Shown here: piece after piece, positions 12,701-24,700 of the stretch
Layout of the letters: each line of letters starts with the position of its first letter
How positions within the stretch are numbered: position 1 is the first letter of the stretch
Source: Notospermus geniculatus
Taxonomy: Eukaryota > Nemertea > Pilidiophora > Heteronemertea > Lineidae
Assembly: GCA_002633025.1 (NCBI GenBank)
Contig: NMRB01001360.1
Coordinates: 1 to 64,000 of the forward strand
Reading direction: 5' to 3'
Length of the DNA: 64,000 nt
The notes under the pieces: model-generated
Told to the model about the DNA's origin: nothing
Seen by the model: the letters and a program-made list of their open reading frames with translations, nothing else
Databases searched by the model: none
Translations under genes and position numbers: made by a program

Positions 12701-15700
12701 TGATTGCAATGTTGTGTTTTCACCAAGAGCCCCCTAGTGGCCACACCATGAATCAGATGTGACCGATTTTCAACAAAATACAGCGTCTGCTCATAAGTAT
12801 CTAAAATATCAGTAGAAAATCTGCAGGCATTCTCAAGTTAGAGATTTACGTCGGTCGATAGACGGACAGACAGACAGACGCCGCTGGAAGGGGCTGATAA
12901 TACCCCTCGACCAAGCCTGTTTAATACGTGGCCACGGAGTAAAAATGACACACCGGTAAAATGGGCACTATATACACCGTACGTTTGTTAAAATTCTGTA
13001 TTATTAGCGAAAATACATGTATATAATATTTAAATATTTTTTTTAACTTTCTTCAGGCAGAGGGAGATTGAAATATTCGAAACGGATGGCTACAATGTGC
13101 TGATAGAAACATTCACAGCCATCGATCAACAGGCTCTAGCAAGACAAGTAGAAGAACACCAGAAGGAATTTTGCAGAGAGGGTAACTATTATTGCGGTAT
13201 TAATCGGGTACCCCCCTCCCCCATCATGGCCTGCCATGTTTCTGTACTAGGCCCTACCTCATCGTACGCACAAACCCATGGAGAACTTCGCCGCGATTTG
13301 TGTTTCTCGCACCTCAAGTTGCCGTGCACCAATCAGAACACTTGTTTCTTTGGTGGTCAAAGGTGTGCGCAATCTCGTACCCAGAGATTCGTTACGCTCG
13401 GGCCGAGGTTGACGGTCGCTACACTAATCTCTGGAGACGGCTAGCCATTTTCACGCCTTGGTGTGATTTTTCGTATCGTACAATTTTAGACCGAATTTGA
13501 CCACAAATGCACTGAAATGACTTGTGATGACTTGAGTACAAAATGTTACACACAAAAATGTCCTTAGAAAGGTTTTTCCGAGGGAGCTGTTGCATTTATT
13601 GAGGAAAATCCACAGCGCTACACTTGGCGCAATGTATAAACTTGGAGTGAAGCGGGATGCGCCGTGTGTAACGCACTTGCCATGGCATTTTGGTTCACGA
13701 AGCCACCGCTAGGGCGTAGCCGTCTCCAGAGATTAGTGTAGCGACCATCAACCTCGGCCGAGCGTAACTAATCGCTGGGTACGAGATTGAGGTGTGCGTG
13801 GCAGCAAGCCAACCTCGCTCCCAGGTTGGCAACAAGCTTTGCATAATCTTTGCATCAAGCAACAAATCTTTGCATAATCTTTGCAGAGAGTGACTTTACT
13901 TCAAGAGAAGCCAGAGATCCAGATGAATTGGGGACCAGTGAACAGTCAGCAGGTGATGGGTCACACGAATCTCCAGGGGCTGGTGACAGAGTAAGTTTAA
14001 AACAGGCTAATGTTGGTCAGATTGGTTATTAAAAGGATCACGATATATTGCCACTCTTTGTCGACAGCCGGCGCCACCGGCGGTGATTGCATTAGTTTGG
14101 TTCCCGAACTCACCGCTAGGCGCAGAAGTGAGTTCGGTATCGGCCTCGTTTGATCTTGACCCCACACGCGAAATTTCGTGTGTCTGACGTCACAGAGGAT
14201 AAACTGGTTCCCGGTGTGAAAGTAACCCATCAGGTCCTAGTAAGTAGGGTCCGCGGGACCTTAAGTCCCGTAGTACTCAGAGTCCTATACCTTTTATATA
14301 GGATTGGTAACCCAGGAACGGAAGTCCGGGTAGGACAATGGTTCCTAAGGAATGGGGGCCCGGAGGGCCCCCATTCCTAAGTAACCAAGGTCCGTGGGAC
14401 CTTGGTTCTGGGCGGGCCTGCATTTCTTTCACACCGGTCCCAACATACCGTGAGCTAATGTTGGGATCACGAACTAGTCTATCCTCCGAAATAGTCTATC
14501 CGAATAGTCTATCCTCACGAAATAGTCTATCCAAGGTCCGTGGGACCTTGGTTCTGGGCGGGCCTGCATTTCTTTCACACCGGTCCCAACATACCGTGAG
14601 CTAATGTTGGGATCACGAACTAGTCTATCCTCTGTGACGTCAGACACACAGAATTTCGTGTGTGAGGTCAAGGTCGAACGAGACCGATACCGAACTCTTC
14701 TGCGCCTAGCGGTGAGTTCGGCAACCAAACTATGACTGCATCATTCTCCAAGTTTTGCCTTGCGCCCCAGTGTTGAAGAATGTATGAAAACAATGCATAT
14801 GTGGATACCCTAGGAACGAGAGTTACTCTAACATGGGGCGAGGTTGATAAGCGGTAGTTCAACAACATTGTCAATAGAGGTCTCCCTTAACGCGGGTTAT
14901 GTTTAACGCAGGATGGGGAAGGAATTACCGTGGGTATTCCTCAGGGGTAAGCTGCTTCCCCTCAACAGAGTTTTCGCGAAGCCCCCGAAACGCCAACGCG
15001 AACGCCAATCCCTTGTTGGATGCCGCGAACATAGCAGCGAATAGGATAGTTAGACGTTCGCTTTGGCGTTTCGGGGGCTTTGCAAAAATGCGAAATGTTC
15101 GTCGACAATTTATGTTTTCCCGATCGCAAAATAAATATCTCGTCGACAATCGCAATTTCAGGCAGGCCGGAAGCAGCAGAGGAGACAGGACACCATTCAC
15201 GCTGAACTAGTCCAATATGTTGCTAATCAGATGACGCCAGACATGGTTAAGGATATGAAAGATTATATGCGCACTCAGGGTATCATTTCTCCCCGCGTTC
15301 ATGCCGAACTGGGCGGAGTACATGACATCATTGACTATTTACTGAGGTAACTACATGTATGAAATATTCTTTCTGACTGCCCAAACACTCATTCACTCAC
15401 AGATGTTACATCTGCAAATATTTCCTCTTCTTGTTTGGGAAGCACTGGCAGATAGATCGGCACGTTTGTCAAGTCGGTCCTTATTCCGTCAGACAATAGT
15501 AGGGGAACAATCACACATGGGGAACATTCAAAAATGTTACACCTGATCAAGGAGTATGTTCTTTTGACCTTAATTCTCATCACTGTAATTTCTGTCTATT
15601 TCTATTAGTGTAATTTCAATTACATGTATGTCAATACAATGCATCTTAACTTGGCGAATACCATTCAAATCTTTTACCAACTTCCAGAAAAGATGTAATC

Positions 15701-18700
15701 ATTAGAGGAAAAAAGGACGGCTACATTCGTGTGTCTGACGTCACAGAGGATAGACTGGTTCCCGGTGTGAAAGTAACCCATCAGGTCCTAGTAAGTAGGG
15801 TCCGCGGGACCTTAAGTCGCGTAGTAATCAGAGTCCTATACCTTTTATATAGGATTGGTAACCCAGGAACGGAAGTCCGGGTAGGACAATGGTTCCTAAG
15901 GAATGGGGGCCCTCCGGGCCCCCATTCCTAAGTAACCAAGGTCCGTGGGACCTTGGTTCCGGGCGGGCCTGCATTTCTTTCACACCGGTCCCAACATACC
16001 GTGAGCTAATGTTGGGATCACGAACTAGTCTATCCTCTGTGACGTCAGACACACAGAATTTCGTGTATGAGGTCAAGGTCAAACGAGACCGATACCGAAC
16101 TCTTCTGCGCCTAGCGGTGAGTTCGGCAACCAAACTATGATTGCATCATTCTCCAAGTTTTGCCTTGCGCCCCCTGCGTTGAAGAATGTATGATTACAAT
16201 ACAATGCATACGTGGATACCCTAGGAACGAGAGTTACTCTACAAGGGGCGAGGTTGATAAGCGGTAGTTCAACAACGTTGTCAATAGAGGTCTCCCTTAA
16301 CGCGGGTATGTTTAACGCAGGATGGGGAAGGAATTACCGTGGGTATTCCTCAGGGGTAATCTGGTTCCCCTCAACAGAGTTTTCGCGAAGCCCCCGAAAC
16401 GCCAACGCGAACGCCAAACCCTTGTTGGATGCCGCGAACAGAGCAGCGAATAGGATAGTTAGACGTTCGCTTTGGCGTTTCGGGGGCTTTGCAAAAATGC
16501 GAAATGTTCGTCGACAATTTATGTTTTCCCGATCGCAAAATAAATATCTCGTCGACAATCGCAATTTCAGGCAGGCCGGAAGCAGCAGAGGAGACAGGAC
16601 ACCATTCACGCTGAACTAGTCCAATATGTTGCTAATCAGATGACGCCAGATATGGTTAAGGATATGAAAGATTATATGCGCACTCAGGGTATCATTTATC
16701 CCCGCGTTCATGCCGAACTGGGCGGAGTACATGACATCGTTGACTATTTACTGAGGTAACTACATTGTATGAAATATTCTTTCTGACTGCCCAAACACTC
16801 ATTCACTCACAGATGTTACATCTGCAAATATTTCCTCTTCTTGTTTGGGAAGCACTGGCAGATAGATCGGCACGTTTGTCAATTCGGTCCTTTTAATATT
16901 CCGTCAGACAATAGTAGGGGAACAATCACAGATGGGGAACATTCAAAAATGTTACACCTGATCAAGGAGTATGTTCTTTTGACCTTAATTCTCATCAGTG
17001 TAATTTCTGTCTATTTCTATTAGTGTAATTTCAATTACATGTATGTCAATACAATGCATCTTAACTTGGCGAATACCATTCAAATCTTTTACCAACTTCC
17101 AGAAAAGATGTAATCATTAAAGGAAAAAAGGACGGCTACAAATTGCTAATAAAGACACTTAAAGGCATGGAGCAAGATACTTTAGCCAAAACAGTTGAAC
17201 AATGCCAGGAAGAACTTTGGAGAAATAGTAAGTATTAGTATTAGGCTAGTAGCGGATGATAAAGATTAGCAAATGATTTTATTCAGATTTGTACAGCATT
17301 GCCTAATGCATTTGTGTAGCAAAATTCAAGTAAAAACATTTACTAATCTTTATTCATATGACCGAGCATCATGCGAATAGGAGCAGACAGCCGCGTTGTT
17401 GCCAAAAGATGGCAGCAAAGTTCTAGCGCAACAAGACAAAAGAAAAGTCTCCTGAATGGTGCTCATTCAAGCATGAATGGGTCCGCTAGACATTGAATTG
17501 GACTGTAGTGACATCTATTGGTCAACAGACCATATTGTTTATTGTTTATTGTTTATTGGTCAACAGACCATATTGTTTATTGTTTATTGTTTATTGTTTA
17601 GTGTTTAGTGTTCTGATTGTTATTCCCATAAAATGAAATGCACCAACGAAGATTGAAGTCAGGTTGAGCCACAACTTTTCAATGGGGACGATATTAGCCG
17701 ATTTTTCAATAGGTGTCACTGGTGGTTAAAACTATTGAAATGAAACTGACATCCCGGTCCTGATCAATTTCCCACACAAAAGGCGCCCATTGTATTAGGA
17801 CCGTGTTTCGGTGTGCTGCCGTCTGTTGAGCTAGCGTCCCCATTGTTCAGGTTTGCCAGGGCATGATGTGACAATGGAAAAGTCGTGGCTCAACCCCCGA
17901 GTTCAAGATAATCTTCGTTGTTGCATACGGCCCTGGTTACATGTTGAGAGTAACATAGCGAGTGGCTACATCAAACTGAATTTGATAGAAAAGAATCACT
18001 GGATATAAGGAAACAGAGCCAATACAGTCGAGTCTCGTTATACCGCCAGTGGCGGTACAACGAGTGTATTGTTGCTGGCAATAGGGAGGTTTCGAAATCA
18101 AACGATAAACGTAAACCTTAACGACAACTTTCTTTTTGTACCGAAAATGCAATGCAAATTCTGGTTAATATGTAGTATGAAAAATAACGTTGTCGTAAAG
18201 TTTTGGTTTATCGTTTGATTTCGAAACCTCCCCAATGTTATGCCTTCAAGCGAGAAAGTCAATTGTCTGTGGCGGTATAACGATGGGCGGTATAACGAGA
18301 GTTGACTGTATTCAGTACAAGAGGATGTGCCTGATAGCATCAGCTAATGATATACAACTCAAAATCAACTCTATACACACTACTGATATTGAGGAATATA
18401 TTACTCTTGCAGGTAGCGATTTCTCCTCAGAAGAAGCCAAAGGTCTGGCGAAGTCAGCGGCCACTGAGCAGCCAACAACAGAACAATCACGTGAATCTCC
18501 TACAGACGCTAGTGACGGGGTAAGTTTAAAGCTGAGCCATAATGTCAAAGATCGTAAATGTGTTGCTTAGAAGACTGCCACGCCATCGTTTGGCCAAGGG
18601 ATCAATGAAACCGCTCTGCTGGCCAATATGTCATCTGGATGGTGTCTTTGCTTGCTTTTGCCAGAGCTATGTTACTCAACCAGCAACAACGTGTCGTTCT

Positions 18701-21700
18701 GCTGTGCTACTAAACAGAACGCATGGTAGTAGGCCTATATGTACTCGGAATACTTTTTAAACTTAAAGGTAGAAACGGTAAATGTAAGTGTATAGTTGGA
18801 TTATGTTATACAATTATTCGGTGAGATTGAAAAGCGAAAAAGGATCTTGTGGAGTGCATTTTTGGTTCAGTTCTTAATATAGCTGAGCCCCGGGATTACG
18901 CCATTACCTCTATAAAGTACCGGTATAGCTAATCAACTCGCATTGCGAACAGGAGCAAATTCCAAGAGGTAAAATTGGGAGTAGGCTACAGTGAATTTTT
19001 CTTGCTGTAGAACACCAGCCAGTGCATTTTTTGTAAATCACGCCATTTTGAATACTTTTTGATGTGTAGGGTAGGGTGGAACTTCTTAATTTGTAGCTCT
19101 TGCTCTCGAATTCGTTCATTAACCGATTTATGAACGAGATCTGTGGAAAAAGCATCATATTTTACCCACATTCAGTTTCTGAATCCTTTTTTCAGAAGAA
19201 CTTAGGAGAGAAGCCTTCATATGCTAAGTTGGAAGAAACTCTGTCCCAGTTCTCGGAGGAGCTGAAAGCAGTAAAAACACAATGTGATGAGGTAAGCTCA
19301 CTTATGTGCGAGTTGAAACATTATCATCAACAACTCCACAGGTGTGACCACATGCGTATTTTAGTACAGCTAGGAGAAGTGGTCCGTGAACACGTTAATG
19401 CCTCCAGAATAATTAAAGTCCCAGTTTCGCCTACTTTTTCCGACTTGAGAAAGTTAGGGGATATTTTTATGTTGAATAAGATACTTTATGATTCATTGAA
19501 AAACTCCAACTGGTTAAAAAGTTATAACGGACACCAGGTGGCTCTGTATTAGGTCCACGGTAGGCCTATTCATTCCTTAGGGCTCATTCTAACGTATTTG
19601 AGGGCAAGGGTAATGTGTACAACAATCAATAAACTACATGTACAATTGTTTCTTTTATTACAGGAGTTGTCAATCGGGCAAAATATTAGCACAACAGTAA
19701 ACCAACAACAGACACACTTCGCCGAAATAAAGTCCACACTCTCTAAAATGCAACACGATATCAACTCAGCAAAAAACAAAGACGAGATAGAGAGGGCTCT
19801 GCAGGCTGCAAATGTAACAATTCTACAGATGGATAGTGAGGTATATTATGGGTCTTTTCAGAATAATTTTGACGCCAAGGCCTACAAATATAGGGCTTAG
19901 GCCTCACAATAACAAACAAGTCTTCCAAACAAATCATATCAGTGGTAAGGCCAATACCATTTTTTGTAAAACGTGGTATCGGCCTCTGAAATTAAAAATT
20001 ATATATTTTTTACGGTGAGCTTCGAAACTGATAGGGCATGATGTGACAATGGAAAAGTCGTGGCTCAACCCCCGAGTTCAAGATAATCTTCGTTGTTGCA
20101 TACGGCCCTGGTTACATGTTGAGAGTAACATAGCGAGTGGTTACATCAAACTGAATTTGATAGAAAAGAATCACTGGATATAAGGAAATAGAGCCAACAT
20201 TCAGTACAAGAGGATGTGCCTGATAGCATCAGCTAATGATGACACCGGTATACAACTCAAAGTCAACTACATACTACTGATATTGAGGAATATATTACTC
20301 TTGCAGGTAGCGATTTCTCCTCAGAAGAAGCCAAAGGTCTGGCGAAGTCAGCGGCCACTGAGCAGCCAACAACAGAACAATCACCTGAATCTCCTACAGA
20401 CGCTGGTGACGGGGTAAGTTTAAAGCTGAGCCATAATGTCAACGATCGTTAATGTGTTGCTTAGAAGACTGCCACGCCATCGTTTGGCCAAGGGATCAAT
20501 GAAATCGCTCTGCTGGCCAATATGTCATCTGGATGGTGTCTTTGCTTGCTTTTGCCAGAGCTATGTTACTCAACCAGCAACAACGTGTCGTTCTGCTGTG
20601 CTACTAAACAGAACGCATGGTAGTATATGTACTCGGAATACCTTTTAAACTGAAGGTAGAAACGGTAAATGTAAGTGTATAGTTGGATTATGTTCTACAA
20701 TTATTCGGTGAGATTGAAAAGCGAAAAAGGATCTTGTGGAGTGCGTTTTTGGTTCAGTTCTGAATATAGCTGAGCCCCGGGATTACGTCATTACCTCTAT
20801 AAAGTACCGGTATAGCTAATCTACTCGCATTGCGAACACGAGCAAATTCCAAGAGGAAAAATTGGGAGTAGGCTACAGTGAATTTTTCTTGCTGTAGAAT
20901 ACCAGCCAGTTCATTTTTTGTAAATCACGCCATTTTGAATACTTTTTGATGTGTAAGGGTGGAACTTCTTTATTTGTAGCTCTTGCTCTCGAATACGTTC
21001 ATTAACCGATTTATGAACGAGATCTGTGGAAACAAAAGCATCATATTTTACCCACAGTCAGTTTCTGAATCCTTTTTTCAGAAGAACTTAGGAGAGAAGC
21101 CTTCATATGCTAAGTTGGAAGAAACTCTGTCCCAGTTCTCGGAGGAGCTGAAAGCAGTAAAAACACAATGTGATGAGGTAAGCTCAGTTATGTGCGAGTT
21201 GAAACATTTTCGTCAACAACTTCACAGGTGTGACCACATGCGTATTTTACTGAAGTTAGGAGAAGTGGTCCGTGAACACGTTAATGCTTCCAGAATAATT
21301 AAAGTCCCAGTTTTGCCTATTTTTTCCAACTTGAGAAAGTTAGGGGATATTTTTATGTTGAATGTATAACATAAAACTGTTTGGGTTCGGAGATTATTTG
21401 GGCTACTCGCAGGGTACTGATGGACGCCTCCTTTAACATGGGCCATTGAACTATCTTTTTTGAAGATAGGGATTTGGCCTAGTGGTTTGAGGCGTGCTGT
21501 CCCTTAGTGCTGGCGATTGATGCCTCATGCGAGGGTCCGTGGGTTCGAATCTGGTAGGAAGCAATGTCTTTCACCTTAGAAACCCGTTTCTTATTTCATA
21601 CCCATACTTTATGTTTCATTGAAAAACTCCAACTGGTTAAAAAGTTATAATACATGTATATTTATTGGATTTGGTCCGAGAATGTTGGGTCGAATTTGAT

Positions 21701-24700
21701 GACGACATTGCAGGAATTTGCATAATGAGCACGCATTTTAGTGCTGTAATGGACTTGCACAACTATTCATGTAAAAGAATGATCAGAAATTTGTCTATTA
21801 ATAAATACTAGTATGTGAATGAAAAGGAACTTTAAACATGTACGTATCTCCACATTTGGATTGCCCAGATTTGATTTCATTTATTCCCGCAATGACATCA
21901 CGCATAAATTAGCATTTTCCACCCTGGCTAGTTCCTTACGGAAAATAACACTGACATTTCCCACAAATATTCGGCGATATCTTCCAAACTACTCATCAAT
22001 TTGTAGTCAATTTTGAGATACAACTTGATCTTTAAATATTTTGGCCCTTATCGCTGGTCGCCAGCTCGCTTGCAATGCGGACGAAGCCTTACATGGCGTG
22101 GCTTACCTTTAATTTCCTTGATCGCAGGCCCTCATTGCCTACACTTTTGCCTTCTTGAGAATACATGTAATGTGTACAAAAATCAATAAACTACATATAT
22201 AATTGTTTCTTTTATTACAGGAGTTGTCAATCGGGCAAAATATTAGCACAACAGTAAACGAACAACAGACACACTTCACCGAAATCAAGTCCACACTCTC
22301 TAAAATGCAACAGGATATCAACTCAGCAAAAAACAAAGACGAGATAGAGAGGGCTCTGCAGGCTGCAAATGTAACAATTCTACAGATGGAAAGTGAGGTA
22401 TGTTATGGGTCTTTTCAGAATAATTTTGACGCCAAGGCCTACAAATATTGGGCTTAGGCCTCACAATAACAAACAATTCCAAACAAATCATAGTGGTATG
22501 GCCAATCCCATTTTTTTGTAAAACGTGATTTTGAAAACTGAAATTAAAAATTGTATATTTTTTAGAGTGAGCTTCAAAACTGAGAAGATGGTATCGGGGA
22601 GCGCCGACCTGTCAGGATAAAAAAAAGTTATGCGGGTTCCTCAATACAACGCATGTGAGATCNGCACGTTAAACCAAAATAAATTTCCATCCACTCTGAT
22701 AGTGTTATCAATATTTCACAATTACATTACATGTAGCTTGGGGTCCGTGTCAATCAAGTCATGATGCTATCCGGCCAACTGAACGAGAAAGAAAGGCAAG
22801 TCAGGTGTAGCACGGATGTGATGGAACAGTTGACACAACAACACAAGGAACTATTGAATGAAACCATGAAGAAAAATAAGGAACGTGAGGTACTCATATA
22901 ATATTCTAAGTTCTACTTGGTCAGCTTTTCCATGTTCGATTCTGGTTCTGTCTCAGTGACTAAATGAAGTTTTTCGTAAGAATATGATGCAAAATTGACT
23001 CACTGTAGCTTTGAGAAATTCGCTTGTAAAGGGATGTCAGTGTGCTAAATATTAAAGTCTGTTGTGCTGTGTTTTTAATAGAACAATGTTACTGGGAATG
23101 AACATGAGACAGTTTTGTGTCGCAATCGCACTTAGATTGGTACCACGATCCTCCGCTAGGTGGGCTTAGGAGGATTGGTAGAGGATAATGAATACCCGGA
23201 TGGACACTCTGGATCCTGAGAGTCCGTACGGGGACTTGCCAGCAAGGAAATTCCATGTGGTCATGAGCCGATATATTGGTTACATGTGATAAAACACCAA
23301 GGCACTCCACTGGACTTTATCATTGTTAACAGTTGAAAAGGTCGGTTAAAAAACCACGCGCGGTATTGCCACTTTTATCGACAGCCGGCACCACCGCACC
23401 ACTCTCCAACCCAGGGACAAACTACGTTGTCGGCGAATTGACCCGATTTTCTACGTATATTTTGTAATGCATTTTGTAGTTCCTCTTACTGCCACTAGGT
23501 GGCTCCCTCTACGACGGCCGTCAAACTCAACGCATTTGAGATCGAATACCGGGCTGCTTTAAGCCTATCTTGGCATAGGCCTACACCACGACGAGAAGAC
23601 CTATTTAAATTTTTGTTACCATTGCTATTGCGCGAAAATGACGCAGAACTGTGATAGGCTGTGCCGATCCTCATAAAGCCACCTAGTGGAAGATCGTGGT
23701 ACCTATCTAAATTTCTCTCCGCATCGAAGTTGTTGCAATGTTTTGTTCATACAGTGCCAAGGTGATTATCAGAATGATATCGCTAGGCCTACTGGAAATA
23801 ATAAAAATAGGTGTTCAACAAAAACAAATAACAAATAATTCATATCACTCCTCATCTGTTACAGTTGGAACTAGAGAACAGCCACATCACGCCATATGCA
23901 CAGATTTTATTAAACGGAAAGGAGGAAGAAATAACATCGCTAGAAAAGGAGCTCTCTGAGCTGCGGAAAAAGATAGCTACAGACAGAGAAAGGGAGTTGG
24001 TGAATAAAAATGCTGAGCTTGAGGTATATGTCCATTCGCAGCCACCATAAAAACGATATTCACCACATTCAAATCTTAATTTATGACTCGCATTGTATAA
24101 AAAGTCTCGACCCAACTGGATTGAGTATTTTGATGGTACAAAAAAATGTATTTGGAAATACTGCAATTGCGCCCCATGTTGGTCAAATCCTGAACAATTG
24201 ACCCCCATGGAGGGCGAAGAGAAAATTAAGCTACAAATAAATCCTATTAATTTTAGTTTGATATACATGTATTTCCTCTGGGCTGAGTTATTTGGGTTTT
24301 CCATTTTACGGAAAATTCCCCCTGGAGGTCAAATCGCAAAAAAATTTGGTTCTGTTCCAAGCCCTTCCTAGGGCCTCCCACTCCAAGAAGTTTCAACGCC
24401 CTGGGCATAACTGTTGCGAAATGTGCCAGTTTAACACACACACACAGACGGACGCCACTCAGTATACATATAAATTGCTCTGCTGACCTGTTTGGTCAGC
24501 CGAGCTAAAAGGGAGCATATGTATCAGTTAGCTGGTGACAAAGTAGCCTTTTTACAGACAAGAGCATCAGCTGAGATGGAGTGGGAGGTGGGCCCAGTTT
24601 TGGGGTTTTGGGGTTTTCGGTTTTGTTTTTTTGTGTTTTTTTTATTGTTGGGTCTTTCACTGTCACTTTGCCAACTTCCCATCATTTGTATTTCCTATGT

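Larger units (their letters stand above)
11729..13216. repeat. Tandem duplication D3, unit 2
   Basis: Second unit of the direct repeat described at 10238-11728. It carries its own complete DED exon pair with all splice sites preserved and ends at a poly-C-like run GGTACCCCCCTCCCCC. Confidence 0.85.
14173..15727. repeat. Tandem duplication D4, unit 1
   Basis: Matches 15728-17140. The junction at 15726-15728 joins the middle of a DED second-half exon (GACGGCTACA) to transposon-end sequence (TTCGTGTGTCTG), without extended homology. Unit 1 has an extra ~140-bp internal repeat (about 14450-14600) that unit 2 lacks. Confidence 0.85.
17859..19910. repeat. Tandem duplication D5, unit 1 (linker and coil exons)
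   Basis: Matches 20034-22470. Both units start GGGCATGATGTGACAATGG and contain linker, coil 1 and coil 2 exons. Unit 1 carries a Tigger-like insertion that unit 2 lacks. Unit 2 carries a tRNA-like SINE that unit 1 lacks. Confidence 0.85.
20034..22470. repeat. Tandem duplication D5, unit 2
   Basis: Second unit of the repeat described at 17859-19910, slightly longer because of a SINE-bearing insertion at about 21365-21605 and an additional non-homologous stretch at about 21650-22130 before coil exon 2. Confidence 0.8.

Noticed and set aside
14925-15200. Minus-strand ORF of 91 residues, and its copy at 16334-16609
   Set aside because: Both lie opposite a plus-strand DED exon and an inverted GC-rich segment (GCCCCCGAAACGCC / GGCGTTTCGGGGGC). 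No domain; duplicated only because D4 is duplicated.
21471-21560. Possible tRNA gene
   Set aside because: A- and B-box-like words are present, but the acceptor stem does not pair and a flanking retroposon-like insertion is evident from comparison with D5 unit 1; called SINE instead.
24500-24527. Upstream acceptor TTGGTCAG for coil exon 5
   Set aside because: Using it in phase 0 places TAA as the third codon. The acceptor at 24521-24527 keeps the frame.
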